Shown piece by piece: positions 46,254 to 57,865 of a stretch of 64,000 nt of DNA. Every line of letters begins with the position of its first letter. Position 1 is the stretch's first letter. The DNA lies in contig JACEEZ010013998.1 of the NCBI GenBank assembly GCA_016584305.1, forward strand, positions 161,001 through 225,000. Reading direction: 5' to 3'. Under the pieces are notes generated by a model. That model was not told the DNA's origin and made no database searches. It was given only the letters and a program-made list of their open reading frames with translations. A program made the position numbers and the translations under genes. Source of the stretch: Chionoecetes opilio. Taxonomy: Eukaryota; Arthropoda; Malacostraca; Decapoda; Majidae.

Positions 46254-46484
46254 TAGTACTATAATCGCCACTGCACTAATGTCGCCAGGTGCCATATATT
46301 ACGAATTTCTGCATCACTATAAATGTGTATGTTTCATTAAAGAGACATGCACAGTAGTTTATATTATGTACCCGTCTTCAGTGGCACATACAAGTCTGTA
46401 GTGATGCTAACATTAGTAATATTCGCCTGTAAAATACGCCTGGCGACATTAGTGCAGTGGCGACTATAGTGTTATTGACGGTGG
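46254..46484. mobile_element. Foldback MITE, AGTCGCCAC family
   Basis: Ends TACTATAATCGCCACTGCAC with TAATGTCGCCAGG, inverted at CCTGGCGACATTA and GTGCAGTGGCGACTATAGTG. Flanked by TCAATA/TTATTGA. Confidence 0.8.
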
Positions 46485-46497
46485 TATTTCTTCTCCC

Positions 46498-47068
46498 TTA
46501 GGTATAAGAAAATAAGGAAGCTAGGTACAAGAACATAAGAAAATAAGGAAGCTACAAGAACATAAGAAAGAAAACAAGGAAGCTACAAGAACATAAGAAC
46601 ATAAGAAAATAAGGAAGCTACAAGAACATAAGAACATAAGAAAATAAGGAAGCTACAAGAACATAAGAACATAAGAAAATAAGGAAGCTACAAGAACATA
46701 AGAAAATAAGGAAGCTACAAGAACATAAGAACATAAGAAAATAAGGAAGCTACAAGAACATAAGAACATAAGAAATAAGGAGCTACAGAACATAGAATAA
46801 GGAAGCTACAAGAACATAAGAACATAAGAAAATAAGGAAGCTACAAGAACATAAGAAAATAAGGAAGCTACAAGAACATAAGAAAATAAGGAAGCTACAA
46901 GAACGTAAGAAAATAAGGAAGCTACAAGAACATAAGAACATTAGAAAATAAGGAAGCTACAAGAACATAAGAAAATAAGGAAGCTACAAGAACATAAGAA
47001 AATAAGGAAGCTACAAGAACATAAGAAAATAAGGAAGCTACAAGAACATAAGAAAATAAGGAAGCTAC
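46498..47068. repeat. Satellite made from the LINE-B 3' tail
   Basis: About 20 units of ACATAAGAAAATAAGGAAGC plus TACAAGA, with optional extra ACATAAGA. These are the last bases of the LINE-B 3' end, reverse complemented. It continues at 47893-48080. Confidence 0.92.
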
Positions 47069-47735
47069 CGTAGATAACAGTGAAGTCGCCACCTGCAGTG
47101 ATATGTCGCCAGGCGCCAAATATTACGAATTATAGCATCACTACTGATTTTTATGTGTCACTGAAGATGTTACACAGTAGTTTATATCATGACTGTATAA
47201 TCTACCTTGTTTCAGCGTTGTTTTATGCTTTGTAGCTGCAAATATAACTGTTGCGCATTTTGCTTCTCACGTTTTTCTTCGCGCGATGACAGACCGTAGC
47301 TGATCACCTTTCGGGCGGCAGGACACAAAACTTGCCAGATCTTTCAAACTTGAATATAATTTGTTTTCACGTTGGCAGAGGAATTTTTATATATCCAAGC
47401 ATCTTCCGAAGCTAATATATATAGAGACTTGTTTTACTTTACCTCTAATTTCCCTGAATTCCCCAGAGTGGCGACTCAACTGTAGGGTTAAAATACTAGC
47501 TGGCGACTTTACTGTAGTAGTTATAGTGAGGTCGCCACTCGGTTTTATTTTTGTAATTTGTTAATTTATAGCCCTAATATGACACAGATGAAGACACAAA
47601 ATGACACAGACTTTCCAGATAGACCCTTCTAACTTTCCTGAAATCATGGATGTAGAAATGTAAGTATTAACGCCACCACACGTCTGTAAATAACAAAGAA
47701 ACGTAGAACTGGCGACTTCACTGTTATCTACGGTA
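47065..47735. mobile_element. MITE-like element, ends CCGTAGATAACAGTGAAGTC
   Basis: The left end ACCGTAGATAACAGTGAAGT and the right end ACTTCACTGTTATCTACGGT are perfectly inverted and followed by GCCAC/TGGC motifs. It is inserted inside the LINE-tail satellite. Interior AGTCGCCAC-type motifs at 47080 and 47527. Confidence 0.75.
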
Positions 47736-47893
47736 ATATGACACAGATGAAGACACAAAATGACACAGACTTTCCAGATAACCCCTTCTAACTTTCCTGA
47801 AATTATGGATGTAGAAATGCAAGTATTAACGCCACCACACGTCTGTAAATAACAAAGAAACGTAGAACTGGTGATTTCACTGTTATCTACGGA
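47576..47893. repeat. Tandem duplication, about 157 bp
   Basis: AATATGACACAGATGAAGAC through GGTGATTTCACTGTTATCTA repeats the right part of the preceding element almost exactly (47578-47733, 47734-47892). Confidence 0.9.
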
Positions 47894-48080
47894 CAAGAAC
47901 ATAAGAAAATAAGGAAGCTACAAGAACATAAGAAAATAAGGAAGCTACAAGAACACATAAGAACATAAGGAAATAAGGAAGCTACAAGAACATAAGGAAA
48001 TAAAGAAGCTACAAGAACACATAAGAACATAAGGAAGCTACAAGAACATAAGGAAATAAGGAAGCTACAAAAACATAAGA
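47893..48080. repeat. LINE-B tail satellite, second block
   Basis: Same ACATAAGGAAATAAGGAAGC units as at 46498-47068; the two blocks were one array before the insertion at 47065-47892. Confidence 0.9.
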
Positions 48081-48544
48081 TCTTCAAAACTATCTTTTTA
48101 TCCTTTTTTTCTTTTTTTTCCCCCTGGAAGTTGCTTGTATTTCCCATGGAAGGAGTTGCCAGTTACCATAACATAGCATTCCATCTATTGAGGTCATGTC
48201 AATACCACGACCCCCTCGCCAGGTACAGATAGGAACACGACTCTGCAATGCTAAGTATTTGCAAACATGATAGATACGATAAGGGCAATACTATAATTCG
48301 TTAAAAGATATGTTCGATATTATGAAGTACGCGTGCGTCGGGGCGGCAAAATGTGTCCTACCGCCGCAGTAACTCATGGAACGTGGCAAAGGGAGGTAGT
48401 GCGTGTGTTTCCTAAGGACCTCATTGACTGCATTGAGTGTCCCATTGACTTAGAAGTGGTGGAAGCTCATCTATTTGTAGCTGGTTGACTATAAAGCAAA
48501 GCCAGTACTTCTAACCCACCGGAGACCCCTTGTGCTTCGCCGCG

Positions 48545-48563
48545 ATGAGCGACATTGATGCAG
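48545..48563 (+). CDS. Possible first coding exon (MSDIDA)
   Basis: CGCCGCGATGAGC gives a good start context and GATGCAG is followed by GTGTGT, a possible donor. The preceding 200 bp are GC-richer (CGTGCGTCGGGGCGGCAAAA). No downstream exon can be linked, so this is a weak candidate for the start of an unknown plus-strand gene. Confidence 0.2.
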
Positions 48564-48880
48564 GTGTGTATGAGTTGTGATTTGAGGATGTAGTTGTAGC
48601 TTCCTTATACCTTCCTTATGTTCTTATGCGTACAACAGTAGTACTGACATCTGAATAACACTCTTCTATTCTTTTTAACTTATGCACTACAGAGGACTGG
48701 CCTAGGGTACAAAATGAGAGTTTAGAAGTTTTTAAAATCTATTTCACCCTAGGCGAACGCTTACTTATGACGCTGAACTGAATGACAGTTGCTCCAGTTT
48801 GTAACTGTATTATTAATGTTATAGTAAAATTAAAGTAAAATATCTTCTCAACATCTCGATCTTTGATTCTGATACGTGAT

Positions 48881-48911
<31 letters not shown>

Positions 48912-49026
48912 ACATTATTATTTTTACGTTGAAAGTATTTTTCTGAGGTGAAATAACAGTATACGGTAACGGTAACGGTAACGGAGTATACCCGCCTCTA
49001 AAAAGTGAATTTGCTGTAAAATTATA

Positions 49027-49238
49027 ATCAGATTACCAAAAAACACATCAAAATGTATCAAAAGAAACGTTCTATACAATCAGATTACCATAAAACACAT
49101 CAAAATATATCAAAAGAAACGTTCTATACAATCAGATTGCCATAAAACACATCAAAATATATCAAAAGAAACGTTCTATACAATCAGATTGCCATAAAAC
49201 ACATCAAAATATATCAAAAGAAACGTTCTACAAATATC
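49027..49238. repeat. 52-bp minisatellite, 4 copies
   Basis: Unit CAGATTACCATAAAACACAT plus CAAAATATATCAAAAGAAAC and GTTCTATACAAT. Confidence 0.93.
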
Positions 49239-49324
49239 GGAATGCTGAGAACCGAGAATTTACCGTAGACGTTTAAATTGTAGAAAATACGTGTTATTAA
49301 TCAGTATTCGTTTCATAGGTGACC

Positions 49325-49500
49325 TCAGGCACTATCAGACTAAGCACATTGTTGCGGGTTCTTAATTGCCTGTTGTTTTATATATTGCGGTGTGCAGCAG
49401 GGTACTAAAGGCCGTATAGCGCTATCAGGCTAACCACATTGTTGCGGGTTCTTATAGTTACACATTGTTTTATATATTGCGGTGTGCAGCAGGGTGGTAT
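49325..49500. repeat. Two-copy tandem duplication, about 95-105 bp
   Basis: GCGCTATCAGGCTAACCACA, TTGTTGCGGGTTCTTA and ATATTGCGGTGTGCAGCAGG occur twice. Confidence 0.9.
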
Positions 49501-49539
49501 ATATTATGAGCAGGGTCTTTCGGGGCTAATAAAAGACCC

Positions 49540-49815
49540 TGTATAGGAGTGCACCTGGCCCGTCGTAGCAAGGTTTACAGGGTACAACAGCTGGAAGGGT
49601 GTTCGGCAACCTTCTTCAATCGCGCGACCGTGGGATCGATATGGAAGGCCCGCGCTCATTGGTCCTCCCGGGTCAGGCGATGTTCCCCTCCCACTCACGG
49701 ACCAATCACAGCGCAGCACCGTGTTTCAGCCCACAGTTTCCTTTTCCACTTTTTATAAACTCAATTCTGCGTTCACAACAATTCACATTAGCAGTGCACA
49801 TGTTTTGGTGTAGTA
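49540..49815 (+). promoter_or_regulatory. Possible promoter: paired CCAAT boxes and TATA-like element
   Basis: A GC-rich stretch with GCTCATTGGTCC (about 49657) and GGACCAATCACAG (about 49699), which are inverted copies of a CCAAT box, followed by TTTTTATAAACTC at about 49750. No transcript can be shown. Confidence 0.35.
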
Positions 49816-50727
49816 TATAGTACCCTTAGATGTTGCTATGACCTGAAGGGATGAGGTAGGGGCGACGACAATCCCAAACTAACATTATAAAAGCCACACT
49901 AATCTTTATCTCGCAAGAAAAGACGGTAAAAAAGCAGGAAAATATACGTAGAACGGTAAAAAAAATACACTACGTACGTACTGATTGAGCTGGACACAGG
50001 TAGTACATACATGGGTTGCGTTCAGTCATGTAAGAAATAGGTGAAGTAACTACCCATACTCATTATATTTCACCGAGTGAGCACTGCTGTGTAGAGATAG
50101 TACAGTACCTAATTCTTGCAGTTCAGTTATTGCAGATTCATAGCAAGGAAGCTAGAGAACGTTCTGTAGCCTCCTTGGTTCATAGGTAGTAATTACATGC
50201 AATGGTAGGTATCGATGTGGTGCGTCACTTGCACACCTCGTATCCTAACATGCATGGCTAAGAAAACTAGAAAAGTAGAAACCATGAAAACCAGTCTCTA
50301 TTGCCTACGAATAGGACGAATCTTGTATCCTATCTATCCACTCCGCCCTCACACTATCCCCCGTTATAATGTAATGGATGTAAATAAAAAAAGTACCCCA
50401 TATATAAAGGTATAACTGCATTCAAGCCCTTGGTCGGGTTAGTGGTGACAGGATTACTGGGAATCACTTATCCTACCAGTTGGCGGAAAAAAATGTTACA
50501 GGGGCTATGGCAGTCCAGTGGGCAGTGTCTACGTGTGTGTGTGAGTGCATCGACCCGCTATTTCCTACAACGATGCGATCTTGATGTTCATTGTGGGTTG
50601 AAACATGCAATCAAATTTATATGAATACATAATTTTATGCTGGTATGGGTGGGCGTGTGCCAACGTGTGGTGCATTGCCAATTAAGTATATTATTGCATC
50701 AACCATACGCTTGATTAGGAAGACATT

Positions 50728-50932
50728 ATAATAATAATAATAATTATTTTATTATCGCTCGGAGGCATACAGACAAAAAAAAGCAACAACAACAAGACAA
50801 GGAGTTAATTTAAGTACTAGAGCAAAACAAAAAATACATAATATAGGCACATTAGGGGACATAGTATCAAAGTGCATATAGTACATAGGGTATAATTATA
50901 TACATGGACACCTGTGCTATGGCTGTCTTGCG
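50728..50932 (-). mobile_element. Retroposon 3' end with (ATT)n tail, copy 3
   Basis: Reverse complement of the 31575-31799 copy: AATAATAATTATTTTATTAT, CGCTCGGAGGCATACAGACA, CATAATATAGGCACATTAGG, ATACATGGACACCTGTGCTA. Confidence 0.78.
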
Positions 50933-51196
50933 TACATAATACGTCTAACAACATAAATAAATATTATGTCATGTTATGTATATAATTATTAGGTGAAGAT
51001 TTAGCAATATGCCTATTATTGATTTCTGTCAAATTCTAGTTGCATTGTTTTGTGCATGTTAAAAAAAAAAATCAATGACGCACTTGGCATTCGGACTCAA
51101 GTTTTTTTTTCATGCAGCCATTTCCTGTTTATTTAATGTAGGGCGCGTAGATATGGCTAAGCATTCAATAATGTTCTCGAGGGGCTGCACATGAGA

Positions 51197-51409
51197 GTAA
51201 CCCCTTGAGACCCAGAACGTAATTTCCATTGTAATTTGGCGACCATTATAGACAATTTTAATTAATATAAGCAATATTTTATAGATATGACCTGCTTAGT
51301 ATGCTTGTCCACTAGCTAATTTGGTATATTCAGTTGCTTTTCGTAATTTTATGGCTAACAACAGACAATTTTATATAGCATAAAAAAGATTTGGGCGTGA
51401 AGGGGTTAA
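51197..51409 (+). mobile_element. Family T MITE
   Basis: GTAA/TTAA ends, near-consensus interior; just left of the GC-rich 51.4 kb region. Confidence 0.85.
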
Positions 51410-51439
51410 TTATATTTGTGGGTGTTTGTCTTGACTGGC

Positions 51440-51800
51440 ATAAAGAAGAGGGATGAGCCCTTGAGGAGGAGGGGTGGGTGCGGGAGCGTGACGGGACGGG
51501 GGTGGGAGTCACTTGGAGCGCCACCACGCGGTCTGCCACTCCGACGACACCAGCAGCAGCTCCCGGCTTGGCTCCCCGCCTCCCCTGCCAGTAGTGCTGC
51601 TTTGCTCTCCCACTGTGGCTCGTTGTTGTGTCAGTGTGCATCAGTGTGCCTTTATTACGCCTTCACACGCGTGGGTGGCCGTAGGGCGATTGGTAGATAC
51701 AGGCAAAGGTGTATTGAACAGCTTGTGCTCCGTAAAAGCTCTCAACACAGACCTTAAAGCTGGTGGAGCAAACTGGAACCGCTGGAGCCTGACGGTATGT
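51440..51800 (+). promoter_or_regulatory. GC-rich island, possible promoter and non-coding first exon
   Basis: About 350 bp of CpG-containing GC-rich DNA (CGGGAGCGTGACGGGACGGG, GCGCCACCACGCGGTCTGCC) in AT-rich surroundings, ending in GCCTGACG followed by a GTATGTG donor-like site at 51795. The frames give no recognised protein. Confidence 0.4.
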
Positions 51801-52750
51801 GGTTGTGCTATGACAGCCCTCCATGTTCGAGGCGGTGGTGGTGGTGGTGATTAGTGTGCAGGCAGTGAACAGGCAGGCGTGTGTATCCACCACAATGAAG
51901 TAGGAGTGGGTGTACTGCAGTGAGGCAGTCGTCTGTGCTGTGACTATGAAGGAAGGAGTTAGTTCGGCATTTCCTTTTCCGTGTAGCCTATGTTCTGCTA
52001 CATCCAACCACTCTCTCTTCAAGATTTGCTGATAAACTACCGGATTATGCTAACGTTACAAGACAATAGACATCACAGATAGATAGATTCACACGCCGCA
52101 GATCTATCTGAAGACTGATCAGCAGGAATCTATATCATGCAAATTAATGGTCTCATCGCCGTGACCTTGACCGTTTGAAAAGTAGTCGCCCTTTGTACAC
52201 CTGTTTCCGCCACACGTGCGATGCTTGACTAGGGTGTAGAGGAGTCACGAATCAGGTGCACATCAGTTAGATTGCAATAGCCGAGAATAGAAGGTGGGCT
52301 TGCTGCCGCGAGGCCATCGTGTACCACCTGCCGCTGCTGTCCTGCCGCGCTGCCAGACGTACTCTCTAACTTCCGTTGCGCATGCAGGAGGTTAAGGAGG
52401 ATGCGTGTGATAACATAAGAAAATCAGATACTAAGGAAGCTACAAGAGGCCGCGAGACCTACACGTGGTAGTCCCTATAACTAAAACTGATTCCAACCAC
52501 TAAGACACACGTAGGAAAAGAAAAAGATAGAGAAAGAGGGAAAGAGAGATAGAGAAAGCATTTGAAGATCCAGAAAAGTGTGTAAGATAGAGAAATAAAG
52601 AGAGATAAAGCCTTTCAAGATGATATTGTGATGGTTCTTAGTAACTCATCGTAATTACGTTCTTTCTTCTAGACTTACTGGTTACTTTTTCAGGTCAGAA
52701 GCTTATTGTTGGTAAAAGCCCGGTTCTTATTTTCTTTTGATAACGAAGGA
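51801..52750. other. Intergenic or intronic, no gene recognised
   Basis: Contains a LINE-B tail fragment on the minus strand (52412-52480, ACATAAGAAAATCAGATACT then AGAGGCCGCGAGACCTACAC). No supported ORF. Confidence 0.5.
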
Positions 52751-52755
52751 ATACA

Positions 52756-53155
52756 GAGTTGTCTTAATTTTGTCCTCTTCTTAATTTTTGTCTTTTAATT
52801 TTGTCTTTTTCTTAATTTTTGTCTTTTAATTTTGTCTTTCTTAATTTTTGTTTTTTAATTTTGTCTTTTTCTTAATTTTTGTCTTTTAATTTTGTCTTTT
52901 TCTTAATTTTTGTCTTTTAATTTTGTCTTTTTCTTAATTTTTGTCTTTTTCTTAATTTTTGTCTTTTTCTTAATTTTTGTCTTTTAATTTTGTCTTTTTC
53001 TTAATTTTTGTCTTTTAATTTTGTCTTTTTCTTAATTTTTGTCTTTTCATTTTGTCTTTTTCTTAATTTTTGTCTTAATTTTGTCTTCTTAATTTTTGTC
53101 TTTTAATTTTGTCTTTTTCTTCATTTTTGTTTTTTTAATTTTGTCTTAATTTTGC
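52756..53155. repeat. About 31-bp minisatellite
   Basis: Unit TCTTTTAATTTTGTCTTTTT plus CTTAATTTTTG, about 13 copies with deletions. Confidence 0.92.
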
Positions 53156-53454
53156 TGGTATTTCCGTGTTGGGTCGGGGGCAAGCATAAAATAATTGAAT
53201 TTATCAGTAAACACAATATTACTGGCTTCCATCAGAAGTGGGCGAGAGGAGGCGGATTACAGTGTATGGTTGCAATTGCCTATTAGTTGAAGGAAACTGT
53301 TAACTGTGAGATGGAGGGCGTGTGGAGTTTGCTGTATGCGTATATCCAGCTTATATCATTATTATGTCATGATGTTATGAATTCAGTTTACATTTTGTTC
53401 CATAATGCTCAGGAAATGACCTCTATTTCTTTGATGTGCGTCACAGCTTTGGCC

Positions 53455-53677
53455 TTAACCCCTTGAGACCCAGAACGTAATTCAAGAACATATTGGAATG
53501 TGTGTATCATTAGACGATTTTTATAGTGAATATTAGCAAAATTTTATAGATATGACCTGTTTAGTATCCTTGTCAAGTAACTAATTTGATATATTCAGTT
53601 ACTTTTTCTTGATTTTATGGCTAACAACAGACGATTTTTTTTATAACAAAGGAAAAATTTCGGCGTGAAGGGGTTAA
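53455..53677 (+). mobile_element. Family T MITE
   Basis: TTAA at both ends with a small internal insertion (CAAGAACATATTGGAATG). Confidence 0.83.
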
Positions 53678-53794
53678 ACATCAGCTATCTAGTCGGACGT
53701 CATGTCGTAACTGATGTTTGTTCAATGTTAATCCTATCGACTCGAGTTTCCTGCGGTGGCAATAAACCCGCCTGTCAATATGTGTGCTCGACCA

Positions 53795-53796
<2 letters not shown>

Positions 53797-53880
<84 letters not shown>
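53797..53880. repeat. GT microsatellite
   Basis: About 40 GT units with one GC. Confidence 0.95.
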
Positions 53881-53881
<1 letters not shown>

Positions 53882-53969
53882 CAGAGGAAATGAAGGTGTG
53901 ATAGCCAGTACATTCACTATAGCTTTGAAGGTTCTCACGATACCATGTGTGTAACAGTGACATTCCTAT

Positions 53970-54177
53970 TTAACCCCTTGAGACCCAGAACGTAATACTA
54001 TCTTCATTGTAATTTATCTACCATAGATTTTTTTATGAAGTAAGCAATTATGTTATAATGACCTGTTATTGTAGCCTTGTGACTAACTCATTAGGTATAT
54101 ACCGTTTACTCTATCACATTTATGGCCTCGACACATACATTTTTTTAGCAAGGAAAGATCTTGGTGTGAAGGGTTAT
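53970..54177 (+). mobile_element. Family T MITE, degraded
   Basis: TTAA left, TTAT right; many small deletions. Confidence 0.75.
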
Positions 54178-54332
54178 GATAGGCCAGTAGCGATAGTGGT
54201 CCTGCAATGGCCTTGGGAGTCTCGGAAAACGCGCCATAGGACACCATCCGTTCCTTGCGTCTCCCTCGTCCTCTGCCTTGCGTCCCTCCTCACCTGTTTG
54301 CCCACGCAGGTGTTGCCTGCTGACCGGCTTTG

Positions 54333-54800
54333 TAGGGGGGGGTGTGGGTAGGTGTGTGTGGTGTGTGTGGAGGCTTTGTGGGGTGGGGGGTGTGTGTGGA
54401 GGCTTTGTGGGGTGGGGTGGTGTGTGTAGGCTTGTGGGGTGGGGTGTGTGTGGAGGCTTGTGGGGGTGGTGGTGTGTTGGAGGCTTTGTGGGGGTGGGGT
54501 GTGTGGAGGTTTGTGGGGGTGGGGTGTGTGTGGAGGCTTTGTGGGGGGGGGGGGTGGTGGGGTGTGTGTGGAGGCTTTGTGGGGTGGGGGGGGTGTGGAG
54601 GCTTTGTGGGGGGCTGGGTGTGGGTGTTGTGTGAAGTGTGTGTGTGGGTGTGTGGAGGCTTGGTGGGGGGTGGTGGAGGCTTTGTGGGTGTGGGGGGTGT
54701 GGAGGCTTTGTGGGGCTGGGTGTGTGTGTGTGTAAGTGTGTGTGTGTGTGTGTGGAGGCTTTGTGGGGGTGGATGTAGGTGTGTGTGTGTGTGGGTGTAT
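54333..54800. repeat. G-rich minisatellite, about 27-bp unit
   Basis: Around 16 degenerate units of TGTGGAGGCTTTGTGGGGTG plus GGGTGTG. Length noise (G runs of 3 to 10) may partly be sequencing error. Confidence 0.9.
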
Positions 54801-54924
54801 GATGCAAGCTTTACGTCTGTGGCATAACTGTGGCCTTGTTTTCATCAATTGTAGCCTTTCCGTCACTTCTCATTTTCTTTGTTTGTGCCGCTTACTCTTC
54901 TCCTGTGCTCTCGCATCAGTCTCA

Positions 54925-54930
<6 letters not shown>

Positions 54931-55003
<73 letters not shown>

Positions 55004-55087
55004 CTCTCCTCTCTTTTCTCTCCTTCTCTCTCCTCTCTCTCTCTCTTTTCTTCTCTCTCTCCTCTTCTCTCTCTCTCTCTCTCTCTC

Positions 55088-55140
<53 letters not shown>
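54931..55140. repeat. CT microsatellite
   Basis: Interrupted CT tract of about 210 bp. Confidence 0.95.
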
Positions 55141-55142
<2 letters not shown>

Positions 55143-55199
55143 GTTCCTGATAGGGTTCGTGTGTTTGACCTTGAAATAAAGTTCATGTTTATCTTGATA

Positions 55200-57865
55200 G
55201 GTTTCTTCTTTCATCTTCCACACACTCCTGCCAGCATTTCTTGTGAATGGGTGTTGTCTTCTTTCTTGTTTCTGTGATGTGTGCTTCTTCTTCTTCTTTC
55301 TTGTGATGTGTTGTCTTCTTTCTTCTTTCTTCTTTCTTCTTCTGTATGTTCTTCTTCTTTCTTCTTCTTCTTTCTTGTGATGTGTGCTGTCTTCTTTCTT
55401 CTTTCTTCTTCTTGTGAATGTGTGTGTCTTCTTCTTCTCTCTTCTTGAATGTGTCTGTCTTCTTTCCTTTCTTGTGAATGTGTGTTTCCTTCTTTCTTCT
55501 TCTTGTGAATGTGTGCTTCCTTCTTCTTTCTTGTGATTGTGCTGTCTTTCTTCTTTCTTTTTCTGTGAATGTGTGCTGTCTTCTTCTTTCTTTCTTGTGA
55601 ATGTGTGTTGTCTTCTTCTTTCTTGTGAATGTGTGCTGTCTTCTTTCTTTCTTGTGAATGTGTGCTGTCTTCTTTCTTTCTTGTGAATGTGTGTTGTCTT
55701 CTTTCTTTCTTGTGAATGTGTGTTGTCTTCTTTCTTGTGAATGTGTGCTGTCTTCTTTCTTTCTTGTGAATGTGTGTTGTCTTCTTTCTTTCTTTCTTGT
55801 GAATGTGTGTTGTCTTCTTTCTTTCTTGTGAATGTGTGTTCTTCTTTCTTTCTTGTGAATGTGTGCTGTCTTCTTTCTTTCTTGTGAATGTGTGTGTCTT
55901 CTTTCTTTCTTGTGAATGTGTGTTTCTTCTTTTTTTTTTTCTTGTGATAATGTGTGCTGTCCTTCTTTCTTTTTCTTGTGAATGTGTGTTGTCTTCTTTC
56001 TTTCTTGTGAATGTGTGTTGTCTTCTTTCTTTTCTTGTGAATGTGTGTTGTTCTTCTTCTTTCTGTGTGTTGTCTTCTTTCTTTTGTGAATGTGTGCTGT
56101 CTTCTTTCTTTCTTGTGAATTGTGTGCTGTCTTCTTTTCTTTCTTGTGAATGTGTGTCTGTCTTCTTTCTTTCTTGTGAATGTGTGTTGTCTTCTTTCTT
56201 TCTTGTGAATGTGTGCTGTCTTCTTTCTTTCTTGTGAATGTGTGCTGTTCTTCTTTTTGTGAATGTGTGTGTCTTCTTTCTTTTCTTTTGTGAATGTGTG
56301 TTGTCTTTTCTTTTGTGAATGTGTGTCTTCTTTCTTTCTTCTTGTGAATGTGTGTTGTCTTCTTTCTTTCTTTCTTGTGAATGTGTGCTGTCTTCTTTCT
56401 TTTTCTTGTCTGGAATGTGTGTTGTTCTTCCTTTCTCTTCCTTGTGAATGTGTGTTGTCTTCTTTCTTTCTTGTGATGTGTGCTTCTTCTTCTTCTTGTG
56501 AATGTGTGTTTCTTTCTTTTTTGTGAATGTGTGTTGTCCTTCTTCTTTCTTGTGAATGTGTGCTTGTCTTCTTTCTTTCTTTGATGTGTGTTCTTCTCTT
56601 CTTCTTGTGAATGTGTGTCTGTCTCTTTCTTTCTTGATGGGTTTCTTCTTTCTTTCTTGTGAATGTGTGTTGTCTTCTTTCTTCTTTCTTCTTTCTTGTG
56701 AATGTGTGCTGTCTTCTTTCTTCTTTCTTCTTTCTTGTGAATGTGTGCTGTCTTCTTTCTTCTTTCTTCTTTCTTGTGAATGTGTGCTGTCTTCTTTCTT
56801 TCTTCTTTCTTGTGAATGTGTGCTGTCTTCTTTCTTCTTTCTTGTGAATGTGTGCTGTCTTCTTTCTTCTTTCTTCTTTCTTGTGAATGTGTGCTGTCTT
56901 CTTTCTTTCTTTTTCTTGTGAATGTGTGCTGTCTTCTTCTTTTTCTTTAATGTGTCTGTCTCTTCTTTTCTTTCTTGTGAATGTGTGCTGTCTTCTTTCT
57001 TTCTTCTTTCTTGTGAATGTGTGCTGTCTTCTTTCTTCTTTCTTCTTTCTTGTGAATGTGTGCTGTCTTCTTTCTTCTTTCTTGTGAATGTGTGCTGTCT
57101 TCTTTCTTCTTTCTTGTGAATGTGTGGTGTCTTCTTTCTTGTTTCTTGTGAATGTGTGGTGTCTTCTTTCTTCTTTCTTGTGAATGTGTGGTGTCTTCTT
57201 TCTTGTTTCTTGTGAATGTGTGGTGTCTTCTTTCTTCTTTCTTCTTTCTTGTGAATGTGTGTTGTCTTCTTTCTTCTTTCTTGTGAATGTGTGTTGTCTT
57301 CTTTCTTCTTTCTTCTTTCTTGTGAATGTGTGCTGTCTTCTTTCTTCTTTCTTGTGAATGTGTGTTGTCTTCTTTCTTGTTTCTTCTTTCTTGTGAATGT
57401 GTGCTGTCTTCTTTCTTCTTTCTTCTTTCTTGTGAATGTGTGCTGTCTTCTTTCTTCTTTCTTCTTTCTTGTGAATGTGTGCTGTCTTCTTTCTTCTTTC
57501 TTGTGAATGTGTGCTGTCTTCTTTCTTCTTTCTTCTTTCTTGTGAATGTGTGCTGTCTTCTTTCTTCTTTCTTCTTTCATGTGAATGTGTGCTGTCTTCT
57601 TTCTTCTTTCATGTGAATGTGTGCTGTCTTCTTTCTTCTTTCTTGTGAATGTGTGCTGTCTTCTTTCTTCTGTCTTGTGAATGTGAATGTGTGGTGTCTT
57701 CTTTCTTCTGTCTTGTGAATGTGAATGTGTGGTGTCTTCTTTCTTCTGTCTTGTGAATGTGAATGTGTGCTGTCTTCTTTCTTCTGTCTTGTGAATGTGA
57801 ATGTGTGGTGTCTTCTTTCTTCTGTCTTGTGAATGTGAATGTGTGGTGTCTTCTTTCTTCTTCCT
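55200..57865. repeat. 2.6-kb pyrimidine-rich minisatellite
   Basis: Units TGTGAATGTGTGCTGTCTTC plus TTTCTTCTTTCTTC of 28-36 bp, about 80 copies. Noisy in the left half (many 1-bp indels), very regular at 56640-57660. At 57660-57850 a higher-order variant with doubled GTGAATGTGAATGTGTG appears. The long minus-strand Lys/Glu/Arg-rich frame is a by-product. Confidence 0.94.

Noticed and set aside
54145..54866. Thr/His/Pro-rich and Gly/Val/Cys-rich ORFs
   Set aside because: Both strands of a G-rich tandem repeat; no domain.
55211..57580. 789-codon minus-strand Lys/Arg/Glu-rich ORF
   Set aside because: Reverse reading of a pyrimidine-rich minisatellite; noisy repeats and no unique sequence.
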